Shown: piece by piece, positions 32,987-40,667 of the stretch
Position numbering within the stretch: position 1 is the stretch's first letter
Layout: each line of letters opens with the position of its first letter
Assembly (NCBI GenBank): GCA_038259365.1
Contig: JBBSOW010000001.1
Span: 1-64,000 of the forward strand
From: JBBSOW01 sp038259365
Lineage (GTDB): Bacteria; Actinomycetota; Actinomycetes; Propionibacteriales; Propionibacteriaceae
Length of the DNA: 64,000 nt
Direction of reading: 5' to 3'
Made by a program: the position numbers and the translations under genes
The notes under the pieces: model-generated
What the model saw: the letters and a program-made list of their open reading frames with translations, nothing else
The model's database searches: none
What the model was told of the DNA's origin: nothing

Positions 32987-34441
32987 GTGTCCTTCGATAC
33001 CGTGACTGAGGTGACCACCACCCGACCGCTCACCCTCGGCGTCGACCGCCTCCTCCCGGCCGAGCCGGGCGTCCGCGACATCGCCCGGGGACTCTACCGC
33101 CAGGTCGAGGACCTACCCCTCCTGTCCCCCCACAGCCACGTACCTCCCCAGTGGCTGGCCGATGACATCCGCTTCGATAATCCGACCGCGTTGTTGGTGA
33201 GCCCCGATCACTACGTGACCCGGCTGCTGCACTCCTCGGGGGTGGGCCTCGAGCGGTTGGGCGTCGATCGGGGTGGGCGCCCTGAGCTGGGTCCGCTGAG
33301 CGAGGCCGAGGCCAGGAGCGCCTTCCGGCTGTTGTGCGAGCGTTGGCCCCTCTTCGCCGGCACCCACGTCGAGTACTGGATGCGCGAGCAGCTGGTGGGC
33401 ATCTTCGGCGTCGACGTCAGGCCGTCCGCCGAGACCGCCGACCGGATCTACGACGCCGTCGCCGCCTGGATTGCCGCGCCGGGATCGACGGCAGGTCGGC
33501 TCTTGGAGACCTTCGGGATTGAGGTGCTGGCCACCACCGACGATCCGTGCGACACCCTGGAACACCACGAGCGGCTGCGCTCCTCCACCCCGACCCGCGT
33601 CCTGCCCACCTTCCGGCCCGACAAGTACCTCGAGCCCGCCCGTTCGGATTGGAACGAGTCGACCGATCGGCTGGCCGAGGCGTCGCGGCAGGCGTGCGAC
33701 AGCTACGCCGGCTGGGTCGCGGCCATGGAGACCCGACGCGCCCACTTCAAGGAGCACGGGGCAGTCTCCACCGATCACGCGCACGTCGATCTCGGTACCC
33801 GGCGTCTTGGGGACGGCGAGGCGGAGGCGTTGTTCTCCCAAGCTCGCCAGGCGTCGATCTCGTCGGCCGATGCCACCCGGCTGCGGCGTCACATGGTGGG
33901 CGAAATGGTTCGGATGGCCAGCGAGGACGGCCTGACGATGACGATGCATCCGGCGGTGGCGCGCAACCATCACGGGCCAACCTTCGAGCGGTTCGGGGCC
34001 GATGTCGGCTGCGACATCCCCGTCTCGGTGGAGGTGACCGAGGCTCTACGTCCGGCTCTCAACGCCCACGGCACGAACCCGAACCTGCACCTCGTGGTCT
34101 TCACCATCGACGAGACCGTCTACTCCCGCGAGCTCGCGCCGCTGGCCGGGTTCTATCCGAGCCTGTTCATCGGCGCCCCGTGGTGGTTCATCGACGCCCC
34201 CGGCTCCATCCGACGCTTCCAGGAGGCCGTCACCGATTCGGCCGGTTTCAGCCGGCTCTCGGGCTTCATCGACGACACCCGGGCGTTCTGCTCGATACCC
34301 GCCCGCCACGACATGTCCCGCCGCCTCGACGCCGCCCATTTGGCCCGGCTCGTGGCGCAGGAGCGCATCGAGCTGGATCAGGCCGAGACCATCGCCCGGC
34401 AGCTCGTGGTCGATCAGCCCCGAAAGGTGTTCAAGCTATGA
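32987..34441 (+). CDS. uxaC: uronate isomerase
   Basis: Isomerase of 484 residues that converts D-glucuronate to D-fructuronate and/or D-galacturonate to D-tagaturonate. It is an amidohydrolase-like barrel with the metal motif SPHSHVPPQW (HxH near 48-50), LATTDDPCD, LPTFRPDKY and the C-terminal SRLSGFIDDTRAFCSIPARHD stretch typical of UxaC, though the last part is cited only as FCSIPARHD. Length is usual for the family. It starts at GTG 32987. The next gene begins in its stop codon (ATGA overlap), so this is an operon for uronate use. Confidence 0.92.
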   Translation: MSFDTVTEVTTTRPLTLGVDRLLPAEPGVRDIARGLYRQVEDLPLLSPHSHVPPQWLADDIRFDNPTALLVSPDHYVTRLLHSSGVGLERLGVDRGGRPELGPLSEAEARSAFRLLCERWPLFAGTHVEYWMREQLVGIFGVDVRPSAETADRIYDAVAAWIAAPGSTAGRLLETFGIEVLATTDDPCDTLEHHERLRSSTPTRVLPTFRPDKYLEPARSDWNESTDRLAEASRQACDSYAGWVAAMETRRAHFKEHGAVSTDHAHVDLGTRRLGDGEAEALFSQARQASISSADATRLRRHMVGEMVRMASEDGLTMTMHPAVARNHHGPTFERFGADVGCDIPVSVEVTEALRPALNAHGTNPNLHLVVFTIDETVYSRELAPLAGFYPSLFIGAPWWFIDAPGSIRRFQEAVTDSAGFSRLSGFIDDTRAFCSIPARHDMSRRLDAAHLARLVAQERIELDQAETIARQLVVDQPRKVFKL

Positions 34442-35811
34442 CCGCTCGACGACTGTCCCGCTCCGTCGACGCCGACTCCGCGGTGGCGCCGGTCCGCATC
34501 GTGCACCTCGGTGTCGGCAACTTCTTTCGCGCCCACCAGGCCAGCTACACCAGCGCCGCCTCCGACGCCGCCGAGTGGGGGATCGCCGCCTTCACCGGCC
34601 GCTCGGCCGCCGTGGCCGAACGGGTGGCGGGCCAGGACGGCCTCTACACGCTGTGCGTGCAGGGGCCCGACGGCGACGAGTTTCGGCTCATCTCCTCCCT
34701 CAGCGCGGTGCATGCGGCCGGGGATCACCACGCGTGGCGGTCCTACTTCGAGCGGCCCGAGCTGGCGGTCGTGACGAGCACGGTCACCGAGGCCGGCTAT
34801 CGGCGCAACGCCGCCGGAGGGCTCGATCTCGACGATCCCGACGTGGCATCCGATCTTGAGGTCCTGCGCCGCGGTGCGTCCGAGCCGCTGGAGAGCGCCC
34901 CCGGTAAGTTGCTGGCCGGGTTGCTGGCGCGGCGGGCCGCCGGCGCGGGCGGGCTCACCTTCGTGCCGTGCGACAACGTCCCCGACAACGCGGACATGCT
35001 GCGGCGGGTCGTTCGCGACTTCGCCGCCGCGCTGGACGAGTCTTTGCTGGGGTGGATCGACGAGCACGCGACGTTCGTGTCGACCATGGTGGACCGGATC
35101 ACGCCGCGAGCCACCGAAGAGGACCGGCATCGCGTTGCAGAAGCGACGGGCATCGACGACCCGGCCCTGGTCGTCACCGAGCCGTTCACCGAATGGGTCC
35201 TGAGCGGGGAGTTCGCCGCCGGACGCCCGACATGGGAGGACGCCGGCGCGCGCTTCGTCGACGACATCCAACCGCACGAAACCCGCAAGCTGTGGTTGCT
35301 GAACGGCTCGCACTCGCTGATGGCCTACGCGGGCAGCATCCTGGGCCACTCCACCGTCGCCGAGGCGATCGCCGACGGCCGGGTTCTCGACTGGGTGAAC
35401 CAGTGGTGGGACGTCGCCGGCGGCCACTTGGAGCTCCCGAACGAGGAGATCTCGGACTACCGGGAAGCCTTGCTGGCCCGGTATCGCAACGCCCGGATCA
35501 AACATCTGCTCGCCCAGATTGCCGGTGACGGATCGCAGAAGCTGCCCATCCGGGTCGTCCCGGTTTTGCAGGCAGAGCTCGACTCGGGGCAGCTTCGCCC
35601 CGGCGTCACTCGCCCCGTCGCCGCCTGGGCGTGCCACCTGCGGGGGATCGGTGCCCCCGTCACCGACGCCCAAGCGGATCAGCTGCGCTCGTTAGCGCAG
35701 GGGGATCTCGACGACACCGTTCAGCGGGTCCTCGAGTACCTCGGCATCGACAATGATCGGGTGGCGGAGCAAGTTCGAGCCCAGGCGGAAGAGCTTTCGG
35801 CGCTGGCCTAA
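34438..35811 (+). CDS. mannitol dehydrogenase-family oxidoreductase, likely fructuronate/tagaturonate reductase
   Basis: NAD-dependent long-chain polyol dehydrogenase of 457 residues. VRIVHLGVGNFFRAHQA is the N-terminal Rossmann loop, FVPCDNVPDN and KLWLLNGSHSLMAYAG (catalytic Lys near 280) are family signatures. Overlap with uxaC points to fructuronate reductase (UxuB, product D-mannonate) or tagaturonate reductase (UxaB). Mannitol 2-dehydrogenase is the alternative. The ATG at 34438 overlaps the uxaC stop; the frame is open much further upstream inside uxaC, but that part is an artefact. No mannonate dehydratase gene is in the window. Confidence 0.88.
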   Translation: MTARRLSRSVDADSAVAPVRIVHLGVGNFFRAHQASYTSAASDAAEWGIAAFTGRSAAVAERVAGQDGLYTLCVQGPDGDEFRLISSLSAVHAAGDHHAWRSYFERPELAVVTSTVTEAGYRRNAAGGLDLDDPDVASDLEVLRRGASEPLESAPGKLLAGLLARRAAGAGGLTFVPCDNVPDNADMLRRVVRDFAAALDESLLGWIDEHATFVSTMVDRITPRATEEDRHRVAEATGIDDPALVVTEPFTEWVLSGEFAAGRPTWEDAGARFVDDIQPHETRKLWLLNGSHSLMAYAGSILGHSTVAEAIADGRVLDWVNQWWDVAGGHLELPNEEISDYREALLARYRNARIKHLLAQIAGDGSQKLPIRVVPVLQAELDSGQLRPGVTRPVAAWACHLRGIGAPVTDAQADQLRSLAQGDLDDTVQRVLEYLGIDNDRVAEQVRAQAEELSALA

Positions 35812-35896
35812 GAGGGTGGTGTTGAACGGTGACCGTCGCGAGCAGGTGCCCGGGTGCCGCGCAGTAGGTCATCGTCTAACACCGCACTCCTAGTGC

Positions 35897-35933
35897 CTAT
35901 CCACAGCCGACAGGTGGTGTTCAGTTATCCACA
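35897..35933. promoter_or_regulatory. two DnaA-box-like 9-mers
   Basis: CTATCCACA (35897-35905) and TTATCCACA (35925-35933) lie as direct repeats 28 bases apart in the gap before the DUF559 gene. The second is a perfect consensus DnaA box, the first differs at one base. No dnaA, dnaN or gyr gene is nearby, so this is not oriC. It may regulate the downstream gene or titrate DnaA. Confidence 0.4.
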
Positions 35934-35983
35934 GGAGTCGGGGTTTTAGGTTCGAGATGGGCCCGTTGAAGCATAACTAGGGC

Positions 35984-36838
35984 ATGCATCCTGAGATTGC
36001 GCACCGCTTGCGCCAATATCCAGTTTTGTCGCTTCGTGAGAGCCCAGACCTCAGGGACCCGCTGCGATGGGCCGTTCGCTCCGGCCAACTCGTCACCCTG
36101 TTTCCCGGGGTGTACTCCTTACCGAATACCGAGAAGGATCCGCGAATCGCGGTGTCAGCCCTTGTCGCCCGACATCGAGACGCCGTGGTCACTGGGAGCA
36201 CGGCCGGGTTCCTGCGGAGTTGGCCGAACTGTGAGCCGCTTCCGATATGTGCGTCGGTGCCGCACCGGGTCCGCTCGTCGGGTGCCTACCGGCTCGACAA
36301 CCGGCGGATCGATCCGCGGTGGGTCACCTCGCTCGGTGGAGTGGCGCTCACATCGCCGGCCCTCACAGCCCTGGACCTGCTTCCCAAGTTGGGTGGAGAC
36401 GTCATTGACATGCTCCTGCGGACCCGGCGACTTCGGCTGGCCGATTTGCAGGAGTGCCTTGAGTCCCACCCGAACCGCCGCCACAACGCCGAACGTCGCT
36501 GGCTGCTTGAGGACTCCCGCGACGAGCCGTGGTCCGAGGCCGAACGGCTGGCCCATCGCCGATTGAGGCACGCTGGCATAGCAAGCTGGGTAACCAACTA
36601 CCGGGTTGAGGCACGAGGCAACACCTACTTTCTCGATATTGCCTTTCCCGAGTCGGGGTTGGCCCTCGAAGTGGACGGATGGGAGTTTCACCGATCCCAG
36701 TTCGAGGCCGATCATCGCCGCCAGACCAACCTGCTCGCGGCGGGCTGGCGGACGATGCCAGTTACCTGGTCCATGCTGCAGGACGAGTCGGACTTCATCG
36801 AGTGCGTCCGCTCGGCGGTGGGCCAACCGCAATTCTGA
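35984..36838 (+). CDS. DUF559 protein with AbiEi-antitoxin-like N-terminus
   Basis: Protein of 284 residues of a kind abundant in actinobacteria. The N-terminal part (about 1-90) resembles the winged-helix region of AbiEi-type antitoxins (WAVRSGQLVTLFPGVYSLP). The C-terminal DUF559 domain (about 195-280) is a Vsr-like PD-(D/E)xK nuclease fold, with DIAFPESGLALEVDGWEFH supplying the Asp and ExD acidic residues. Biological role is unknown; DNA binding or cleavage is likely from the fold. The last codons (QPQF and stop) lie inside inverted repeat copy A, the same in-frame ending as the hydrolase at 53600. Confidence 0.8.
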   Translation: MHPEIAHRLRQYPVLSLRESPDLRDPLRWAVRSGQLVTLFPGVYSLPNTEKDPRIAVSALVARHRDAVVTGSTAGFLRSWPNCEPLPICASVPHRVRSSGAYRLDNRRIDPRWVTSLGGVALTSPALTALDLLPKLGGDVIDMLLRTRRLRLADLQECLESHPNRRHNAERRWLLEDSRDEPWSEAERLAHRRLRHAGIASWVTNYRVEARGNTYFLDIAFPESGLALEVDGWEFHRSQFEADHRRQTNLLAAGWRTMPVTWSMLQDESDFIECVRSAVGQPQF

Positions 36839-37358
36839 CCAGTCGTTTTCGGCCAGCACCCGTCCCGGGCGGAGAGACGCTCGGATCCCGGCCGCGCGAA
36901 GAATGACTGGTCATAAATGTGGTCCGGCCCCTAGCCCTCCTCGCGCCGCGCCTCGCCGACGCGGAATCGTTCGCCTTTTGCAGGGCCTCGACGAGTTGGT
37001 CCTTGGTCATGGTGGATCGGCCCTCGATCTCCAACCGAGAGGCGAGCTCGTACAGGTGCTTCTTGCTCGCGTTGGCGTCGACTCCACCGGCCGTCGGTCG
37101 GTCGGTGTCCTTGCCACCCTCGGCCTGGGCGTCGGAAGGGCCGTTCTCCTCCTTCGGTTCCCAGTGGTCGGCCACCTTCTCGTGCGTGTGTTTCAGCGAA
37201 GCGAACGCCACCTGGTGCGCGCGCTGCTCATCGTCGTACTCTTCGGCGGCCGAATCGTAAGTTTTGGCGAAGGTCCGCTGCGCCTTCTCATCCGATCTCT
37301 GCAGGGTGCTCGGCAGCTCGGATTTCTTGGCGTCCCCGGACTTGTTGGTCTTAGGCAC
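36795..37358 (-). CDS. ChaB-family protein with repeat-derived C-terminal extension
   Basis: The 187-residue product begins with a ChaB domain (about 10-75: ELPSTLQRSDEKAQRTFAKTYD and HQVAFASLKHTHEKVADHW, cited in parts) and continues with a Rho-N/SAP-like helical segment (about 110-140: YELASRLEIEGRSTMTK). GTG 37358 follows GGGAGG. Relatives as I recall end soon after this helix. Here residues from about 145 to the end are translated from repeat copy A and from the antisense of the DUF559 3' end, so the native stop seems lost. The ChaB role is unclear; the family is linked to cation transport regulation by name only. Confidence 0.8.
   Translation of the reverse strand: MPKTNKSGDAKKSELPSTLQRSDEKAQRTFAKTYDSAAEEYDDEQRAHQVAFASLKHTHEKVADHWEPKEENGPSDAQAEGGKDTDRPTAGGVDANASKKHLYELASRLEIEGRSTMTKDQLVEALQKANDSASARRGARRARGRTTFMTSHSSRGRDPSVSPPGTGAGRKRLVRIAVGPPPSGRTR
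36824..36925. repeat. short inverted-end repeat element, copy A
   Basis: About 102 bp. The left end reads CAACCGCAATTCTGACC (36824-36840) and the right end on the other strand reads GGACCACATTTATGACC (36925-36909), followed inward by AGTCATTCT. The left 17 bases are identical to the minus-strand right end of copy B (53598-53614). The 17 bases at 36900-36916 are identical, inverted, to 53532-53548. The interior differs between copies. It overlaps the DUF559 stop and the ChaB tail. It looks like a miniature inverted-repeat or REP-like element. Confidence 0.7.
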
Positions 37359-37459
37359 AATCCCTCCCGTGGTTAACAGATGGAGCGGCTAGATTGATTT
37401 ATACCCACGCTAATACGTTCCCTTGCCGCGATGCCCACGGGGCGGAGACGAGTCACACC

Positions 37460-37837
37460 ATGGATAGGTGGTTCTTGCTGAACTCGGTAAACATCGGCCT
37501 CGTCACAGTCGTGCAGATCGGTGCGTTCATCCTGCTTCTGGTGCGCGCGAACGGGAAGGCGAGGACGTACGGCGCTGTGGGGGTGGGCTTGTCGATTCTG
37601 GCGATCGTTCCTGTGGTCCTTACGGGTCTGGTTGGTGATCCCACGAGCCTCGGCTTCCTCGTTCTGAGTCTTTTGCCGAAGTTCATGAATCTGGCCGGCT
37701 TCGTCCTGCTGGTCTCGGCCGTGATCTTGGGTTCGCGTGGTGTGACCACCACCGAGACGGATCCGGGCGGTGGAGTCCGCCCGACGCAGGATTACATCCA
37801 TCAAAACTCCGGGCAAAACTTTCAACAGTGGGGTTGA
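37460..37837 (+). CDS. small membrane protein
   Basis: Predicted 125-residue protein with three hydrophobic helices (about 9-28, 39-59, 65-92) and a polar C-terminal tail. The ATG at 37460 is preferred because the first membrane helix follows directly; an upstream in-frame ATG would add polar residues unlike a signal. The family is not recognised. It converges with hpaI, 10 bases away, and has no operon partner. Confidence 0.6.
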   Translation: MDRWFLLNSVNIGLVTVVQIGAFILLLVRANGKARTYGAVGVGLSILAIVPVVLTGLVGDPTSLGFLVLSLLPKFMNLAGFVLLVSAVILGSRGVTTTETDPGGGVRPTQDYIHQNSGQNFQQWG

Positions 37838-37847
37838 GCCCGCTGCT

Positions 37848-38654
37848 TCAGTACGAGGCCCGTTCGTCCCTCTCGCCGGGCGAAGCCCAGCGGGCGGCCA
37901 GGGCCTCGGACCCGCGAGCCAGTAGGGCCACGTCGGCGCCCACCAGGACGAAGTCGGCCCCTGCCTCGACGTAGGCCTGCGCCGCGGTGGGATCGAAGGC
38001 GTTCACCCCGACCGGCTTCCCCGCACCGGTGACCGCCGCGAAGGCGCGCAACACCGCGGCCGTGACATCCGGGTGAGTTTGCTGGCCGAGCAGCCCCATG
38101 GAGGCGGCGAGATCGCTGGGTCCGACGAAGACGCCATCAACCCCCTCGACGGCGGCGATCTCGGCGGCCGCATCCACCCCCTCGACGGTCTCCACCTGGA
38201 CGAACACCGACACGTGCTCGGCGGCGTCCACCAGGTACCCATCGACGCGGTTCCAGCGCGCCGAGCGGGCCAGCGCCGAACCCACGCCCCGAATACCGCG
38301 CGGCGGGTAGCGGGTGGCGGCCACCGCGGCGCGGGCCTGGGCGGCCGAGGAGATCATCGGCACCAGCAGATTCTGAGCGCCGAGGTCGAGCACCTGCTTG
38401 ATGAGCACGGCATCGTCGCCGGGCGTCCGGACGACGGGGGTGCTGGCGGGGTAGCCGGCCACCGCCTGCAGCTGGGCCAGGGTGGACTCCAGCCCGTTGG
38501 GGGCGTGCTCAGTATCGATGAGGATCCAGTCTAGCCCGGCACCGGCGCAGATCTCGGCAATCACCGCGCTGCCGGAGCAGACCCACATCCCGGCGAGCGG
38601 CCGGGTGGCGTCGGCGAGCCGGTCGCGCAGGGTGGGGCTTAGGCGAAGCGGCAC
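37848..38654 (-). CDS. hpaI: 4-hydroxy-2-oxoheptanedioate aldolase (HpaI family)
   Basis: Class II pyruvate aldolase of 268 residues. It should split 4-hydroxy-2-oxoheptanedioate to pyruvate and succinic semialdehyde, the last ring-derived step of homoprotocatechuate degradation. WILIDTEHAPNG carries the catalytic His region, FVQVETVEGVDAA the metal Glu, and GVFVGPSDLAASMG the metal Asp loop. It overlaps the hpaH 3' end by 16 bases and is the last gene of the operon. Its aldehyde product is the substrate of the dehydrogenase at 50961. Confidence 0.92.
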   Translation of the reverse strand: MPLRLSPTLRDRLADATRPLAGMWVCSGSAVIAEICAGAGLDWILIDTEHAPNGLESTLAQLQAVAGYPASTPVVRTPGDDAVLIKQVLDLGAQNLLVPMISSAAQARAAVAATRYPPRGIRGVGSALARSARWNRVDGYLVDAAEHVSVFVQVETVEGVDAAAEIAAVEGVDGVFVGPSDLAASMGLLGQQTHPDVTAAVLRAFAAVTGAGKPVGVNAFDPTAAQAYVEAGADFVLVGADVALLARGSEALAARWASPGERDERASY

Positions 38655-39424
38655 GAGATGGTCCCCATCGGTCCGTAGTCGGCGAGGATGCTGTCACCCT
38701 TCTCCACCCACATCGGCCGGGTGAAGGAGCCGGCGAGCACGATCTCGCCGGCCGCCAACCCGTCCTCGTGCTGGGCCAGCTTGTTGGCCAGCCAGGCGAC
38801 GCCCGTGGCCGGGTGGTTCAACACCGCGGCCGCCACCCCGGACTCCTCGATCGTCTCGTTGCGGTACAGCAGCGCCGAGACCCAGCGCAGGTCGATCTCC
38901 CCGATCTTCATCGGGTTGCCGCCGTAGACCATCCCACCCATGGCCGCGTTGTCGCTGATGGTGTCGACGATGGTGCGGCCCTTCATCTCCAGCCGCGAGG
39001 ACAGGATCTCCAGCGCCGGCACCACGTACTCGCATGATCGCAGGACGTCGAAGATCGTCACGTCCGGGCCTTGCAGGGGCGAACCCAGCACGAAGGCGAG
39101 CTCCACCTCGATGCGGACGTTGGAGAACCGGTCGTGCTCGATGACCGAACCGTTCTCGAACACCATGTCGGAGAAGATGGCGCCGTAGTCCGGCTCGGTG
39201 ATGCCGGTAGCCACCTGCATCACCTTGCTCGTGAGTCCGATCTTTCGCCCCACGAGCTTGCGCCCCGCCTCGACGCCACGGCGGCGCCACTCGTTTTGCA
39301 CCGCGTAGGAATCCTCCACGGTCATCTCGGGGTAGCGGGCCGTCAGCAGCGGGGCGGTGGTTCGATCCCGCTCGGCGGCCGCCAACTCGTCGGCGATGGC
39401 GGTGATGGTCTCCGGTGGCAGCAT
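38639..39424 (-). CDS. hpaH: 2-oxo-hept-4-ene-1,7-dioate hydratase (HpaH)
   Basis: Hydratase of 261 residues of the fumarylacetoacetase/MhpD-like family. It adds water to 2-oxohept-4-enedioate, giving the HpaI substrate. Features are GRKIGLTSKVMQ, IEVELAFVLGSPLQG (metal Glu residues), EILSSR and GEIVLAGSFTRP near the end. The ATG at 39424 is chosen from AAGGGA just upstream. It lies 38 bases after hpaD and overlaps hpaI. Confidence 0.92.
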   Translation of the reverse strand: MLPPETITAIADELAAAERDRTTAPLLTARYPEMTVEDSYAVQNEWRRRGVEAGRKLVGRKIGLTSKVMQVATGITEPDYGAIFSDMVFENGSVIEHDRFSNVRIEVELAFVLGSPLQGPDVTIFDVLRSCEYVVPALEILSSRLEMKGRTIVDTISDNAAMGGMVYGGNPMKIGEIDLRWVSALLYRNETIEESGVAAAVLNHPATGVAWLANKLAQHEDGLAAGEIVLAGSFTRPMWVEKGDSILADYGPMGTISCRFA

Positions 39425-39462
39425 CTTCGTCCCTTCTCGATCCTGGCGGTTGAACGCATGGA

Positions 39463-40617
39463 CTAGAGCTGGTGGCCCAGCTTGTACTCGCCTTGCTTGT
39501 ATTCCGGCATCGATGCCTCGTCGTCCTTGCGGGTGTAGGAGAAGCCGTCGGCCCCGATGGTCACGTCCAGCTCGGAGGCATCGGTCCGGTCCACGACGGG
39601 CTGCGGGTTGCCGTCGAGGTCGAGCACGAGCGAGGCGTCGGTGTACCACGAGGGAACGACGGGGTTACCCCACCAATCACGACGCTGGTTGTCGTGCACG
39701 TCCCAGGTCACTCGAGGGTTGTCTGGATCGCCGGTGTAGTAGTCCTGGGTGTAGATCTCGACGCGGTGCCCGTCGGGATCGCGCAGGTAGAGGTAGAACG
39801 CGTTGCTGACGCCGTGCCGCCCCGGCCCGCGCTCGATGGCGTCGGAGCGGCGCAAGGCGCCGAGCTTGTCGCAGATCGAGAGGATGTTGTGCTTCTCGTG
39901 GGTGGCGAAGGCCACGTGGTGCATCCGCGGGCCGTTGCCGCCGGTCATGGCGGTGTCGTGCACGGTGGGCTTGCGCCGCATCCAGGCGGCGAACACCGTG
40001 CCCTCGTCGTCTTGGATGTCCTCGGTGACCCGGAAGCCCAGATCCTCCATGTAGGCCACCGCACGCGGGACGTCGGGGGTGACCTGGTTAAAGTGGTCGA
40101 GCCGCACCAGCGCCCCGGGGGTGTAGAGGTCGTAGCGCCAGGCGAGCCGCTCGACGTGTTCGACGTCGTAGAAGAACTCGTAGGGAAAGCCAAGCGGATC
40201 CTCCACCCGCACCGAATCGCCGATGCCGGTGTTCCAGCCGTCGGGATTGCGCTCCACCCGACAGCCGAGCTCGCCGTAGAAGGCCTCCGCCTTGTCCAGA
40301 TCCTCGGGCGAGCGCACCCGGTAGGAGAACGCGGCCACGGCGGCCACCGGCCCCTGGCGGAGCACCAGGTTGTGGTGGATGAACTCCTCCAGCGAGCGCA
40401 GATAGACGGTGTTCTCGTCCTCTGTCGTGACGAAGAGGTTCAACACGTCGACGTAGAACGCCCGCGAGGCCGCGAGATCGGTCACGACGATCTCCATGTA
40501 GGCGCAGCGCAGCACGTCCGGCGCCGGCACGGAGGGGGTCGGGATCGGATCGCTCGTCCTGATCGGATCTTCTTCGGTGACCACGGGTTCGGGGGAGTCT
40601 GGAGTGATGATGCTCAT
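39463..40617 (-). CDS. hpaD: homoprotocatechuate (3,4-dihydroxyphenylacetate) 2,3-dioxygenase
   Basis: Extradiol ring-cleaving dioxygenase of 384 residues, type I (VOC fold), similar to Brevibacterium and Arthrobacter enzymes. The metal triad is His about 174 (LDHFNQVTPD), His about 233 (MHHVAFATHEK) and Glu about 286 (HRVEIYTQDY); the 59- and 53-residue spacings match the characterised Brevibacterium HPCD numbering. Fe(II) or Mn(II) cannot be decided. The product is 5-carboxymethyl-2-hydroxymuconic semialdehyde. An extra Pro-rich N-terminus of about 35 residues precedes the first domain. Confidence 0.94.
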   Translation of the reverse strand: MSIITPDSPEPVVTEEDPIRTSDPIPTPSVPAPDVLRCAYMEIVVTDLAASRAFYVDVLNLFVTTEDENTVYLRSLEEFIHHNLVLRQGPVAAVAAFSYRVRSPEDLDKAEAFYGELGCRVERNPDGWNTGIGDSVRVEDPLGFPYEFFYDVEHVERLAWRYDLYTPGALVRLDHFNQVTPDVPRAVAYMEDLGFRVTEDIQDDEGTVFAAWMRRKPTVHDTAMTGGNGPRMHHVAFATHEKHNILSICDKLGALRRSDAIERGPGRHGVSNAFYLYLRDPDGHRVEIYTQDYYTGDPDNPRVTWDVHDNQRRDWWGNPVVPSWYTDASLVLDLDGNPQPVVDRTDASELDVTIGADGFSYTRKDDEASMPEYKQGEYKLGHQL

Positions 40618-40667
40618 GTCAGCGTCCTTGCTGTGATGGGTAGTCAGAGTTGCCGGGGAAGGCCTGG

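Noticed and set aside
33547..34437. Upstream extension of the mannitol dehydrogenase frame through uxaC
   Set aside because: It overlaps uxaC in another frame and has no homology; the ATG at 34438 in the ATGA overlap is the natural start.
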